From NCBI GenBank assembly GCA_037043015.1, contig CM073326.1, forward strand, positions 4,251,845 through 4,315,844: DNA of 64,000 nucleotides, written 5' to 3'. Below the pieces are notes generated by a model. It searched no databases. It saw nothing but the letters and a program-made list of their open reading frames with translations, and was not told where the DNA came from. This stretch comes from Bryum argenteum (lineage: Eukaryota; Streptophyta; Bryopsida; Bryales; Bryaceae). Positions 25,276 to 36,010 of this stretch are shown piece after piece. Numbering within the stretch: position 1 is the first letter of the stretch; every line of letters starts with the position of its first letter. Both the position numbers and the translations under genes were made by a program.

Positions 25276-25444
25276 GTCAACACTATCACGTGACTAGTCT
25301 TTTACTACTAGATATAATGTTCCGCAGCGAATCTTTCTGGAATAATATAGTTCGATACGGTGGTGTCTTTGAACCAGTTTTTTCCAATCTTTTTGCTTTT
25401 TTGGCGATTGGCATCAGCTACAATATGATCATATGTTACAATGG

Positions 25445-25699
25445 CCGGACACTAAATCCAATCCATGTTCCCCTTGGAATTTCCAAATATGGAGGGAGGC
25501 TAAGAAAAGGCTGCCCGGTGTCTTTTTGTGTTTAAGGCCTTAAAATTCCACGAAGAGGGCCCCTGGGGAAAAATGGGGGTGCAGACCCCAAATTTCAAAA
25601 AAAAAAATAAATTAAATGACCTTGAGGGGGTCAAGAATGGAAAATAGAAAAACTAGGGCCCCACCTAAGTGGGGAACATGGCTTGGATTTAGTGAGCGG
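25445..25699. mobile_element. MITE with CACTAAATCC inverted ends and 11-base target duplication
   Basis: Left end CCGGACACTAAATCCAATCC and reverse-complemented right end CCGCTCACTAAATCCAAGCC continue into a shared CATGTTCCCC. Flanks TGTTACAATGG (25434-25444) and TGTTACGATGG (25700-25710) differ at one base, fitting a 9-11 base duplication of Mutator type rather than the 3-base duplication of CACTA elements. 255 bp. Confidence 0.65.
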
Positions 25700-25716
25700 T
25701 GTTACGATGGAGGTAA

Positions 25717-26159
25717 GAGCATCCCTATTAGCCGCACGAAGGGCCCTCGCCAACGGAAATTGGCGGGCCCACACTGAAACAGGACCCCAATGCCCGCGCC
25801 ACCCCTCCCTCCACCTTTCCATGGCACTCTATTGCAGCCCCGCTCACGCCAAGTTTTCTTTGGTTGCAGGGAGACATTTTCCACACTCTATTGCATAGTC
25901 AACGCCAGGATGGCAGCTGTGTCACTGCGACTCTGATGAGAAAGAAAGCACGATCACAAATGCAAGGCCACACCCTCCCCAACCACGAGGGCATGCTGAA
26001 CGGCCTGGCCCCGCGATGTCACCACACCAAGGCTGTTTGGGGGGCTCTGTAGCGAGCTTCCATTGGGGCCAAAACCCTCCATTTTGTCGCACGCTTAGGT
26101 ACGTCCCTAGCCATTATCGGTTAGCGCGTCCCAATGGCGCGGAACCATTGGGGATGCTC
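25717..26159. mobile_element. PIF/Harbinger-like MITE (443 bp)
   Basis: Ends GAGCATCCC... and ...GGGGATGCTC are inverted, with TAA on both sides (25714-25716, 26160-26162), the three-base target typical of PIF/Harbinger. The element is markedly GC-richer than its surroundings. Small frames inside it show no transposase motif. Confidence 0.65.
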
Positions 26160-26698
26160 TAAGTACAGCACCCAACATTTACCAAAAATATTCCACATTT
26201 GTTATATTTCCGAGGCCATACTGATTCACTACTCCGGTCACCTGCAAATTATGTAAATTACATCAAATCAACATTTAGTGTACGCAAAGAAAAATATTAA
26301 CTGCAGTTTCAAAGGAATTTATTGCGAAGAATTTTCAGGAGGGTGAGCATCCTCCAACCAACCAGATCAACTGCTCGTCAGCTGAAATAGCACACCGTAA
26401 CAGAAAGCGTCCATGGCTCACGGTCGTCGCCTTTCCAGAGCGCAGTGCAGCATTTCCTCGTCGCCACTTGGCACGCCGCTCCCCTTCACAGCAGGCCATG
26501 TGGTGCCTCCATCCACCCCTCCACCCCATCCACGGTTGCCAATCATCTCCATTCCGGCCCTATATCATCACTCCCTCCCCTCCTTTCAACAACATCTCGC
26601 ACTCACATCACTGATCACCAACTACTCACTCTTTCAGACTCCATTTTAGCCTTGTACATTCACTCGTTTTCGGTCGTCACTCAGTTAGATTCGTAGCA

Positions 26699-27538
26699 AT
26701 GGCGTTGGCAGTGAACATGCGCACCAATGTGGGCTCTGCCCTCGCTGCCCCAGTTGTGGCTGGCGTGTCCAGCTTCAAGCAGTCCGGCAGCGCCCGCCTC
26801 ACCAACGGTAAGTCACCATCTCTGCTGCAGGGTTAGAATCTGGTCTGGTGAACGAGGGGAAGGGGCAATGCTTCATGACATAGTTTTTGTTGGCGAAATT
26901 GGGGTGGACGGAGCCTACATTGAAAATTTTGTTGCATAGATGCTGGATATGCGTTAAAAGCCCTAGTTGTGATGGTCGTGCAGGTGCGGTGGTGTTCAAG
27001 AGAGCGTCATTGGTGGTGGTCCGCGCCGAGAAGAAGGAGGTGGTAGAGCCCGGGCCACTGGGAAAGAGAGACATGTCGGGGGACTCGACGCCCCCGGGCA
27101 TGAGCGGGGCGGAGAAGCCTCTGAGTGTGATCTCGAGGACGGCACCGCTGGATCAGGGCTCGGATGTGCCGGTGGCAGAGCGAATTGCGTACGTGTGCCA
27201 AGACTGCGGCTACGTGTATGACCAGGAGACGCCCTTCGAGGACGTGCCTGAGGAATACAACTGCCCCCGTAAGTCCTTGCAACGACACCCTTGTTTTTGA
27301 CCATTACTCTCAACAATCCCTTTGTTCTGCTGTTCTGCACTTGTGAAAGTGCGAGAGGTTTGAGTTAGTTGATTCTGATGTGTAAATGGGGTTTGTGTAT
27401 GCAGAGTGTTCGGCACCCAAGACGCGGTTCATGATGGCGAACGCCGCTGTGGGTGACATGCTGGACACCACCAAGGAAGAGGATGCGGTATCGCGCGGCA
27501 GCGGCGAGAAGAGCGGCAGCCCTCCTTCACAAAATTAG
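26699..27538 (+). CDS. plastid rubredoxin-like protein, copy 6 (exons 26699-26807, 26984-27268, 27405-27538)
   Basis: Intact 175-residue member: transit peptide MALAVNMRTNVG..., mature EKKEVVEP, both CxxC pairs and tail PPSQN. Intron 2 is almost identical to that of pseudogene copy 5, although its position in the duplicated unit corresponds to copy 4. The promoter has a TATATCA-type box. Confidence 0.87.
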
Positions 27539-29091
27539 AATGTGTACTCCATTGAGGTAGCAATCCACGTACAGAAAATGGATTGTTCGATGTACGATAG
27601 TGGGGTGGAATTTTTGAGATTGGCATTGTACAATGATTAGTCTACTTCTGGACGATGAGAGGAGTTGAGCGAAGCCCGCCATGAATTTCTCTTATGAAAT
27701 TCCTTGTATAGACGTGATCTGTATGAAGGCGAAACGCAACTTTATTCTCGTATAAAGTGGCATATTACTATCTGAGCATCTATTACATGAGTTCTTTATC
27801 AATTCTGGCTTCATCTTTACACAATGTAGCTGGCGGTGGATTTGTCTTCACAGCAAATTATTTGTCACTGCGATAATTGCAAACAGCCAGATACTTGTTT
27901 CAGGTTCTTACCCTGTGAAAGCTGTTGTAGAACAATTGACTTCGAAGTTCTGAAGTCCGTCGCACTCTTTATGCGTCTTTCACTGTCTGAATTATCAGGA
28001 CACATACTTCAACTTGAGAAACCAAGGCAAATTTTGGGATTATGCTGCACTAAGAGCGACCAAGAACTAGAAGGGGTAAGATAGACAATGTATCATAAAC
28101 TCAAGAACTAAAAGCTTTTTCTGTAGTGTGACTCCCAGTAGATTCGAACCGGAAACAAATGAGGAGTTCACAGAGGGCCAGGGTCTTATTCAGGCAGAAA
28201 AGAAGGTATGTTCACTTTGGGAGCCTGGTCAGGTTCAGGATTTTTTTGTGCTTAGTTCCTAACTCCAAAAATGAGATCGGAGACTCCAAATTGCCCACTA
28301 CTCAACACCTACAAACAAAATTCCAATACTGAACATTCAATCTTCATTATTTTACTGAAGGTTCCTCATTCTTTTAAATGCAATGAGGCCATAGCCGTTA
28401 CACAGGAGAGGGAAGTGTGAACATGAAAGAAAATGTCATTGAACCTATGTGCACACAAACTTTATCCACATGACTCGCTAATAAGTTCTACGAATTCATA
28501 ACACTTCTCCCCCAACTTGAAGTGACGATATTCCGAAGATGTTTGTGTCGTCGGTTATTTAACTTCTCACATGGTTGGATGGAAGATTTGGTCAACAGAA
28601 TCATATGTCTAGTTTTTTTACTGTTAGACATAATGTTTTGCAACCAACCCTTCTGGAATATCCTAGTTCATATATTGTGGCGTCTCTGTTTTTCTCCAAG
28701 CAGTTCAGATTTTGGCGATTGGCATCAGGGTTAAAACGATGATCCTCCAACCAACCAAACCGACTGCTCTTCAGCTGAAACAGCACACCCCCGTGGCAGA
28801 AAGCGTCCATGGCTCACGGTCGTCGCCTTTCCAGAGCGCAGTGCAGCATTTCCTCGTCGCCACTTGGCACGCCGCTCCCCTTCACAGCAGGCCATGTGGT
28901 GTCTCCATCCACCCCTCCACCCTATCCACGGCTGCCACCCATCTCCAGTCCTGCCCTACATAAACACCACCCGCCCATCTTCTCGAAACATCAAACCATC
29001 TCGCACCCACAACAATTTCTCACTCTTTCAGACTCCATTCTAGCTTGTACATCCACTAGTCTTCGGTCATCACACACTTAGATTCGTAGCA
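27539..29091. other. 3' flank of copy 6 and promoter region of copy 7
   Basis: Co-linear with 21787-23334. No gene. The copy 7 promoter keeps the conserved module but its TATA box reads CCCTACATAAACAC (28967-28974), one base off the consensus seen in copies 2 and 5. Confidence 0.6.
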
Positions 29092-29954
29092 ATGGCATTG
29101 GCGATGAACGTACGCACCAATGTGGGCTCTCCTCTCGCTGCCCCGATTGTCGCTGGCGTGTCCAGCTTCAACCAGACCAGCAGCGCCCGCTTCACCAACG
29201 GTAAGCCACCATCTCTGCTGCAGGGTCAGAATTTGGTCTGGTAAACTAGGGGGAGGGGATATGCTCCATGCTACAGTTTTGTTTGCGGAATTGGGGTGGA
29301 CGGAGCCTACATTGAAATTTTGCTGCATATATAGATGCTGGATATGCGTTAAAAGTCCTAGTTGTGATTGTTGTGCAGGTGCTGTAGTGTTCAAGAGGGC
29401 GTCACTGGTGGTGGTTCGCGCCGAGAAGAAAGATGTTGTAGAGCCCGGACCACTAGGAAAGAGAGACATGTCGGGAGACTCGACTCCCCCGGGCATGAGC
29501 GGGGCGGAGAAGCCTCTGAGTGTGATCTCGAGGACCGCACCGCTGGATCAGGGCTCGGATGTGCCTGTGGCAGAGCGAATTGCGTACGTGTGCCAAGACT
29601 GCGGATACGTGTATGACCAGGAGACGCCTTTCGAGGACGTGCCTGAGGAATACAACTGCCCTCGTAAGTCCTTTTAACGACCACTTTGTTTACGATCACC
29701 GTTCTCAACAATCCCTCGTATTGCTCTCGTGAATGTGATGAAGAAAGTACATGCAAGAGAGTCCCATGTAGGATTTTTCTGAGTGCTTCTCTGATGTGTG
29801 AATGGGGTGTGGGTATGCAGAGTGTTCTGCACCCAAGACGCGGTTCATGATGGCGAATGCCGCTGTGGGTGACATGCTGGACACCACCAAGGAGGAGGAT
29901 GCGGTATCGCGCGGCAGCGGCGAGAAGAGCGGCAGCCCTCCCAACATGAACTAG
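29092..29954 (+). CDS. plastid rubredoxin-like protein, copy 7 (exons 29092-29200, 29379-29663, 29821-29954)
   Basis: Intact 175-residue member closing the array. Transit peptide MALAMNVRTNVGSPLAAPIV with FNQTSSARF; mature EKKDVVEP; cysteines conserved; the tail ends PPNMN instead of PPSQN. Intron 2 groups with copies 1 and 4. Confidence 0.87.
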
Positions 29955-31096
29955 ATTTATAGTTCGTTTCTATCGAAATCAGTTACCAACTCACAATTTT
30001 TCAGATGTATGATACTGGAGTGGAATTCTTTTGGAGTTGGATTGAATTGTACGATTAGTGTAGATTTGGCGAAGAAGGGTGAGATCATGAGCGAAGCCGG
30101 CCATGGAAATTTGGCAAGGAACTCATTGTATAATAGTGACTCTTTCTGAGCCAAAATGTAATTCATTTTGGAATTAAGATTGCTTATTGCGATCTTTTCA
30201 TACGAAGTGCTTGATTGATCTTCGACTGCATTTCGACATGAATTGTAGCCCACAAAAAATTTGTATCTGAAAGCTGTTTGCGTACATCAACCCCTGAACG
30301 TATAGTCTGCTTCAAAATTAGCAGGATAAATAAAGGCAAGCTTCAGGAATCCAACCGTATGGATGTGACAGTTAATGTGCATTGTGTACAGAGAGTGTTT
30401 TTGTGAGTGATTAATCCCAAAGTTTTGATGAAATTTGCTTGAAAAGAGTCCCAACTGTGATTAGAAGTGTTTTTATGATGTGCATGCCTCAAAAATAAAA
30501 ATGTGTAGCAAATCTTTGAGCCAATTGGTTGCAATATAAGTTAGGCTTCTCATACCTAATCCAGCTACCAATTCGTGTACATTACATGAAGCTACCAAAC
30601 TCGAATTCCACTACCAATCGTGTAAATTACCTGAAGCTTTAGATGTGTGATAGTGGAGTAGATTCTTTTACTGAAATAAGATTTGTACATCATTAAGGAT
30701 ACATCTGCAAGCAAAACATGGGTATGTGAGTTAGCAATTTTGTACAACAGCAAATAGTACCTCATAATTGCGCAACAAATCGGTAAGTTTTTCAACTCTC
30801 TGATCTATGGTTTTTGTTTTATTTTATTAAATGATTCTCAATATTACTTTTGAATGTGGTTATAAAGCACAGTAAGTGCGACACATGAAAAAATGTATTT
30901 CAGGGAATGCACTCGATCAGAGCTTTCTTACCGACGAAATTGCTTCCGAAACTCTTTAAAAGTCGGTATCTCGGACACAAAAGCTCTCTTTTCATAACAG
31001 CGTGGTTGCAACTCCCCGCTAGCAATCAAGCTGTCATCGAAATGAATTACGAAATAGTGAGTGTTTGAGTCCATTGCATTGGTACATGGCCATGTC
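29955..31096. other. interval between rubredoxin array and membrane-protein family
   Basis: The first about 150 bases are a diverged version of the rubredoxin 3' flank (GTATGATACTGGAGTGGAAT). The rest is AT-rich with no supported gene or recognisable element. Confidence 0.5.
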
Positions 31097-32732
31097 CTAC
31101 TCACAATCACTACTTAGAAGTTGTTTGTTGCCAATAAGCTTGGCAAGGAGAGGCCAAATGAGAGACCGCAAGAGGAACAAGGCGATAGGAAAGAGGCCTC
31201 CCACTTGGGCGGCCACGGTGAAACTCTGGCTGAGACGTGAGTTGGGCTTCGTGACGTCGCTGTAGAGCGGCCGACACTGCTCGTAGTAGCTCATCCAGCT
31301 CATATTAATACCAAGCACCGACTGCCCGTACTCCTCCAGCAGCACAACATTGGCGCTTGACCTGGACCCCATGTCAATACCGGCGCGGTGAAAGTAGAAG
31401 GATCATTGGTGGCAGAGTCGTCGGCGAAGCTATTCAACACTGAGAGCCAATGCTGCGCTAACCCCTCTAAGAACTGCAACTCCAACACCCCACTTGCTCC
31501 CGTAAACTCGACATTCATTCGTAGCAGCGCATACTGCGTCCGCAATTGCGTTACACACACACACACACACAAAGTATAGATTAAAAAGAATCTCAATCTA
31601 AAACCTATGCTTTGAGAAGAAGCTCAACCTTTGAGGAGACGGATGGTGGTCGAGTACAGGGACTTCTGCTGGAGGAGCACAGGCGCTGGAATGTATGAGC
31701 GGGTTTCGTCTATCCACTGCTTGGAAGTGTAGTCTTCAAGCACTTCGGAGATGACGAACGGAAGCACGAGATACTCGCAGTATAGGTAGAGGAAGTAACT
31801 GGCCGGCCTCGTCGACGTCAAGAGCCTCGTCTTCATGCATAACGTCCGCACGTCATCGAAGTAGTTTAAGACAGTCGTCCGATTCAAGAATTCGGAAGGA
31901 ATAGGCGCGGTTCCAATCTGGGTCTCGTTGTATGCCCACGCCAGAAACTTCCGGTTATCAGCTGGTCCAGGCCCGAACTTGTAAACGAACTGGCTTCGAG
32001 TATTGTTGATGATATAGAATTCCGTGAAGGTGGTCCAGCTGATGGTGGTGGATTGTGTGCAGGGGCAAGACACAAACAATCTTGAGGACGAAACTGTCTC
32101 TTGGACCTTGCGTCCATATGCCGCGGTGCTGTTGTTAGTAGTGGTTGGCGATGGCGTAGTCCTTGTCCCGACCCTGCAAGTACACTCGGTCGGTTCGTGT
32201 GTTGGGCGTCGAAAACATGAAGATGTACATAAAGGCGCCCATCACGAACGCCGCGAAAATGACCACCATCCACACCCGACATATCGATCGCCATGTTCCT
32301 TCCTCTGGCACCTTACTGCCACCACCGATCGATGCATGTTCGATCAGCAAAGCCAATCAAAAATCACACCACACCGGTGTACATAACATAGCGAAGACCT
32401 TTTTCACAAAACAGAGACCATTCAATATCATCACTTTCTTTCCTAGCTGTTCACCTCAATCTAGTGAAATCTGCAAGTTCTTTTCGGAATTGGAAAAATC
32501 AATCGGATCTATGTCGCTCTACATGATTCTAGGCCCAAAGGTCCATGAAACGAATTGAGGTTCAAGACTGCAAAAAGTCTCAATATACTCACTCGTCCTC
32601 AAAGTCGTCGACAACCTTCGCGACTTGGACGTTACACCACCGAGCGAAGTTGTTGCTCTTTTCGAGTCTACACCACTCCGAGCTCTCACCGACTGCGTCA
32701 TGAGTGAGGATTTGATGAATGAATCTTAACAT
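31097..32732 (-). pseudogene. decayed copy A of an unrecognised two-pass membrane protein (32593-32732, 31629-32325, 31097-31552 approx.)
   Basis: Exon 1 (32593-32732) is open, begins MLRFIHQILTHDAV and ends VVDDFEDE at a GTGAGT donor. Exon 2 carries the N-terminal membrane segment (VIFAAFVMGAFMYIFMF), then a 4-base insertion near 32140 that creates TAA after DYAIANHY. Exon 3 lost its acceptor AG (ACGCAATTG where copy B has CAG before CTCAATTG) and has a one-base deletion near 31391 that shifts the frame before the C-terminal membrane segment (VGGLFPIALFLLRSLIWPLL). Sequence identity to copy B is evident throughout, so this is a pseudogene of the same family. Confidence 0.75.
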
Positions 32733-33919
32733 TCTCGCACTTACGATTCGATGGGAGCAGAGTGAGAAAGAGAGATCGAAGCAGAATGTTGTTCACAACC
32801 GCGAATTCAAAGCTTGCAGCCATTTAACCCCGTAAAGTCGACTGAGAACAGAATCTGCTCGTTTTGGCTTTAGTCAGCTTCTGAAAGCTGGTTGTAGAGT
32901 TTTCCCGGAAAGTCTTTTGTGCCTCGAAATTCCTCATAAAGTTTAAAAACACTATTCAAAAACTGCCCACGAGTGTCCAAACTTTGCTATATATGCTCAT
33001 TTATTCTCAAAATCTGCCCAAAATCAATAAACAGCAGAAACTTCAAAAATACACCAAAATTTGAAATTTTTACTCATTCACTCTAATGAATTACCGAGCC
33101 TTCCTGAAGAGGAGTATATTCTAAAGGCAACCTGTCGGTGCACCAACATGGTCTCTCATGACTACAAGAGCGTGGTTGACTGGACGAACGACCCTGCTTG
33201 GCAAATGTCGAGGTGGCCTAAATATCCACACTTGTGGGTGAGATTTTGCGTTTTATTCATCCATTTCGTTTCCTGAAGGAGAAGGCTCAAAAATGGCTCA
33301 AGTTTTAGATTTCTCAATCTGCAGTGAAGGTAACATTGAAAGTAATTTTGAAAGTAATACGAATGGGGAAAGTAAGTGGAGAGATGGTCAAAGTGGATTT
33401 GCCAATTTTTGACTCCTTCGTTTACAATCTATTATCAAATTTTGAAGGTATTCCTGAATGGTGCCCTACTTTGACACCCTATAATGATTGGAATGAGTAC
33501 ATGGTACTATTGGATTATATAAGGCTATTTATGTACTTCTCAATGAAGAAGCTCAATGGTACTGCTTCATTTCTAAGCACTCTCATGGTTTACATGATTT
33601 ATAGACCTTTTTTGCTGCAGGAATTCAAGGTGGACCGTGACGCATGGCATACATAATGTGTATTTATAGTCTACTGCGGTAGTAATACACAAATTTCAAG
33701 ACGAGTATCAGCATCAAACTTACATGATACCACCAATTTCTTTAACCCCTACAGTTGTCTTAGGCCAAAAACAATCAAGTTACACTAACTTCAAAAATTG
33801 GTTACAAATTGATCAAATATTCCACTTGGTCTAGTCATCCACTTCCTTTACCTATGCACAAAAATTGACTACCCATTTTTCATACTGAAATTTGCATCAT
33901 CATTGAGCAGACTTCCACC
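32733..33919. other. 5' flank of copy A with repeat insertions
   Basis: No gene. TTAACCCCGTAAAG at 32824 is followed by an R1 fragment (about 32880-33075). The corresponding place near 36080 reads AGCATTAAGATCTG without the insertion, so this block was inserted at TTAA. A minus-strand CTATAAATACAC TATA-like box lies near 33656-33670, also found upstream of copy B. A lone TTAACCCCTACAG end is at 33742. Confidence 0.45.
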
Positions 33920-35152
33920 TTATTTGTTACCAATGAGCTTGGCAAGGAGGGGCCAAATGAGAGACCGCAAGAGGAACAATGCGATGGGAATGAGTCCACC
34001 CACTTGGGCAGCCACAATTACGACCTGGCGGAGACGCGAGTTTGGCTTCGTGACGTCGCAGTAGAGCGGCCGACACTGATCATAGTACTTTATCCAGCTC
34101 ATATTCATGCCCAGCACCGACTGCCCATACTTCTCCAGGAGCACAATATCGTAAGACGACCTTACTTTCATGTCCATAGCGGCTCGGTGAAAGTAGAAGG
34201 AGCCATTAGTGGCAGAGTCATCAGCAAAGCTGTTCAACACAGAGATCCAACTCTGCGCCAACCCCCCTAGAAACGACTGCATTGCCATAGAGTAATCAGC
34301 ACTCCAAGCGTCTGAATTCACGTTTAGCAGCGCATACTGCGTCCGCAATTGAGCTGTACACACACACACAAGTTCTTAGTCTGAAACCAGATGTTGGGAA
34401 ATCAAGCAGTCAGACTGAGGCTCGATTTGTGTTTACCTTTGAGGAGACGGATGGTGTTCGAGTAGAGGAACTTCTGCTGGAGGAGCAGAGGCGATGGAAC
34501 GTACGAGATGGTGTCGTCTTTCCATTGCATGGCTGTGAATTCCTCAAGCACTTCGGTGGTGACGAACGGAAGCACAAAGTATTTGCAGTATGCACTGTTG
34601 GAGAAAGTGTACTTCGACGTCAAGAGCTTCGTCTTGTCGCACAACGTCCAGCCTACATCATTGATGTTGTTCAACGCAGACGTCCGATTCAGAAACTGGG
34701 GAGGGATGGGCTTGGATCCGAGATAAGGATCCCCGTATGCTTTATAATACGCCAATCGGGTCTCGTTGTAATACCAATCCACTAATGTTTCATTGTCAGG
34801 GTTGAAATGGTACAGGAGCCGGCCTTGAATGCCAGTGTTGTTAATGAGAAAGAACTTGGTGAAGTTGGTCCAGCTGATGGTGGTCTGCATGCACGGGCAC
34901 GACACCATCGAGTTCGAGGACGACGACGTCTCGTTCACGTTATTGACCTTGCGTCCATACGCCGCGGTGCTGTTATAGTGCTTGGCGATGGCGTAGTCCT
35001 TGTGTCGGCCCTGCAAGTACACCCGGTCGGTTCGTGTGTTGGGCGTCAAAAACATGAAGATGTACGCAAAAGCGCCCACCACGAACGCCGCGAAGATACC
35101 CACCATCACCACTCGACATATCGATCGGCATGCTCCTTCCTCTACCACCTTA
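33920..35152 (-). CDS. unrecognised glycosylated two-pass membrane protein, copy B (exons 34437-35152, 33920-34353)
   Basis: I do not recognise the family. From the first usable ATG (35106) it gives 367 residues. An N-terminal membrane segment (residues 2-19, VGIFAAFVVGAFAYIFMF) is followed by a large Cys-containing domain with about eight N-glycosylation sequons (NST, NET, NFT, NNT, NRT, NMS). A C-terminal segment (about 333-360, VAAQVGGLIPIALFLLRSLI) leads to a short basic end. The topology suggests a large extracellular or luminal domain between two helices. The intron follows RLLKG. The matching upstream exon (from 35342) has TGT changed to TGA, so either translation starts at 35106 or this copy is also impaired. 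A CA repeat sits in the intron of both copies. Confidence 0.6.
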
Positions 35153-35341
35153 CTACCACACTCAATGTCTCAATCAACAATCAGAAACTTATCAATTTCA
35201 CCGACAGTCTAACATATCTGATATGGCAGTGTTTTTTAATAATTTTTGAGAATCTTTAATTGACGACATGAGGTCTACCATGGACTATCACTACTTCCCA
35301 AGGTTCTGATTTTTGTAGAGAAAGAGTTCAATTTTACTTAC

Positions 35342-35475
35342 TCATCTTCGAAGTCGTCCACAACCTTAGCGACTTGGAGGTTTCACCACCTAGCGAAATT
35401 GTTGTTACTCCGCGACGCCACCCTACTCCGATCTCTTACCGACCGCGTCATGATTAAAGCTGTACTGAATGAACT
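35342..35475 (-). pseudogene. broken first exon of membrane-protein copy B
   Basis: Matches exon 1 of copy A (NNFARW, NLQVAKVVDDFEDE, then a GTAAGT donor) but has a two-base deletion and a TGA in place of the Cys codon after FARW. If transcribed it would be untranslatable leader. A minus-strand TATA-like CTATAAATACA lies near 35728-35740. Confidence 0.55.
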
Positions 35476-35874
35476 CAGTAGCTTCTTCGCACTAACTTCT
35501 TCAATAAACAAGACCAGACTGTTCGAGAGGGTTCGAGAAGCTCAATCACTCGCAAGCCTAAAAACGAAAGTGAGAATGGTGATGCTCTGCTCTGTGCACA
35601 ATGAGTATATCGGAAAGGCAACCTGTCGGTAGGAAAATTATGCTTTCTCATCCAATAGTTTCATGGTTTACAGACCATTTAAGCTGCAGGAATTCATGGT
35701 GGGTGGCGTCTGAAGCACGTCATATGTATTTATAGCTATAGCGCGTCGGATATCAGCATCAAACTTTACTGAACGGACATGAACATCAATCTTACCGCAT
35801 ACCACCAATTTACTTACACATGTACACCCATGGAACGAATTGAGGCTAACTGCAAATAGACTCAGTACACTCAC

Positions 35875-36010
35875 TCGTCTTCAGAGTCATCGACTTGGAC
35901 GTTACACCATCGAGCGAAGTTGTTGCTCTTCTTCGAGGCTACTTCGATCACTTCGAGCTCTCACCGACAGGTGATAATCTAATGAATGAATCAACTACTA
36001 CTTCGCACTT
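35875..36010 (-). pseudogene. leftover first exon of a third family copy (C)
   Basis: Shares SNNFARWCNVQV...SEDE and the GTGAGT donor with copy A, with a deletion after QV and an in-frame TGA upstream. No exons 2-3 follow before copy B. Flanking sequence (GGCAACCTGTCGGTATGATA) repeats that beside copies A and B, so the family arose by tandem duplication. Confidence 0.55.

Larger units (their letters stand above)
24177..26698. other. interval between copies 5 and 6, crowded with MITEs
   Basis: The first about 260 bases are 3' flank shared with copies 4 and 6. Then follows AT-rich sequence without genes, three MITEs (25063-25275, 25445-25699, 25717-26159) and the promoter of copy 6 (conserved module from about 26450, TATATCATCA at 26561). 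GGCGATTGGCATCAG and CATCCTCCAACCAACC, about 20 bases apart upstream of copies 5 and 7, are about 930 bases apart here. Confidence 0.6.

Noticed and set aside
25445..25699. CACTA (En/Spm) transposon, because of CACTAAATCC ends
   Set aside because: CACTA is not at the extreme end, and the flanking duplication is about 11 bases rather than 3.
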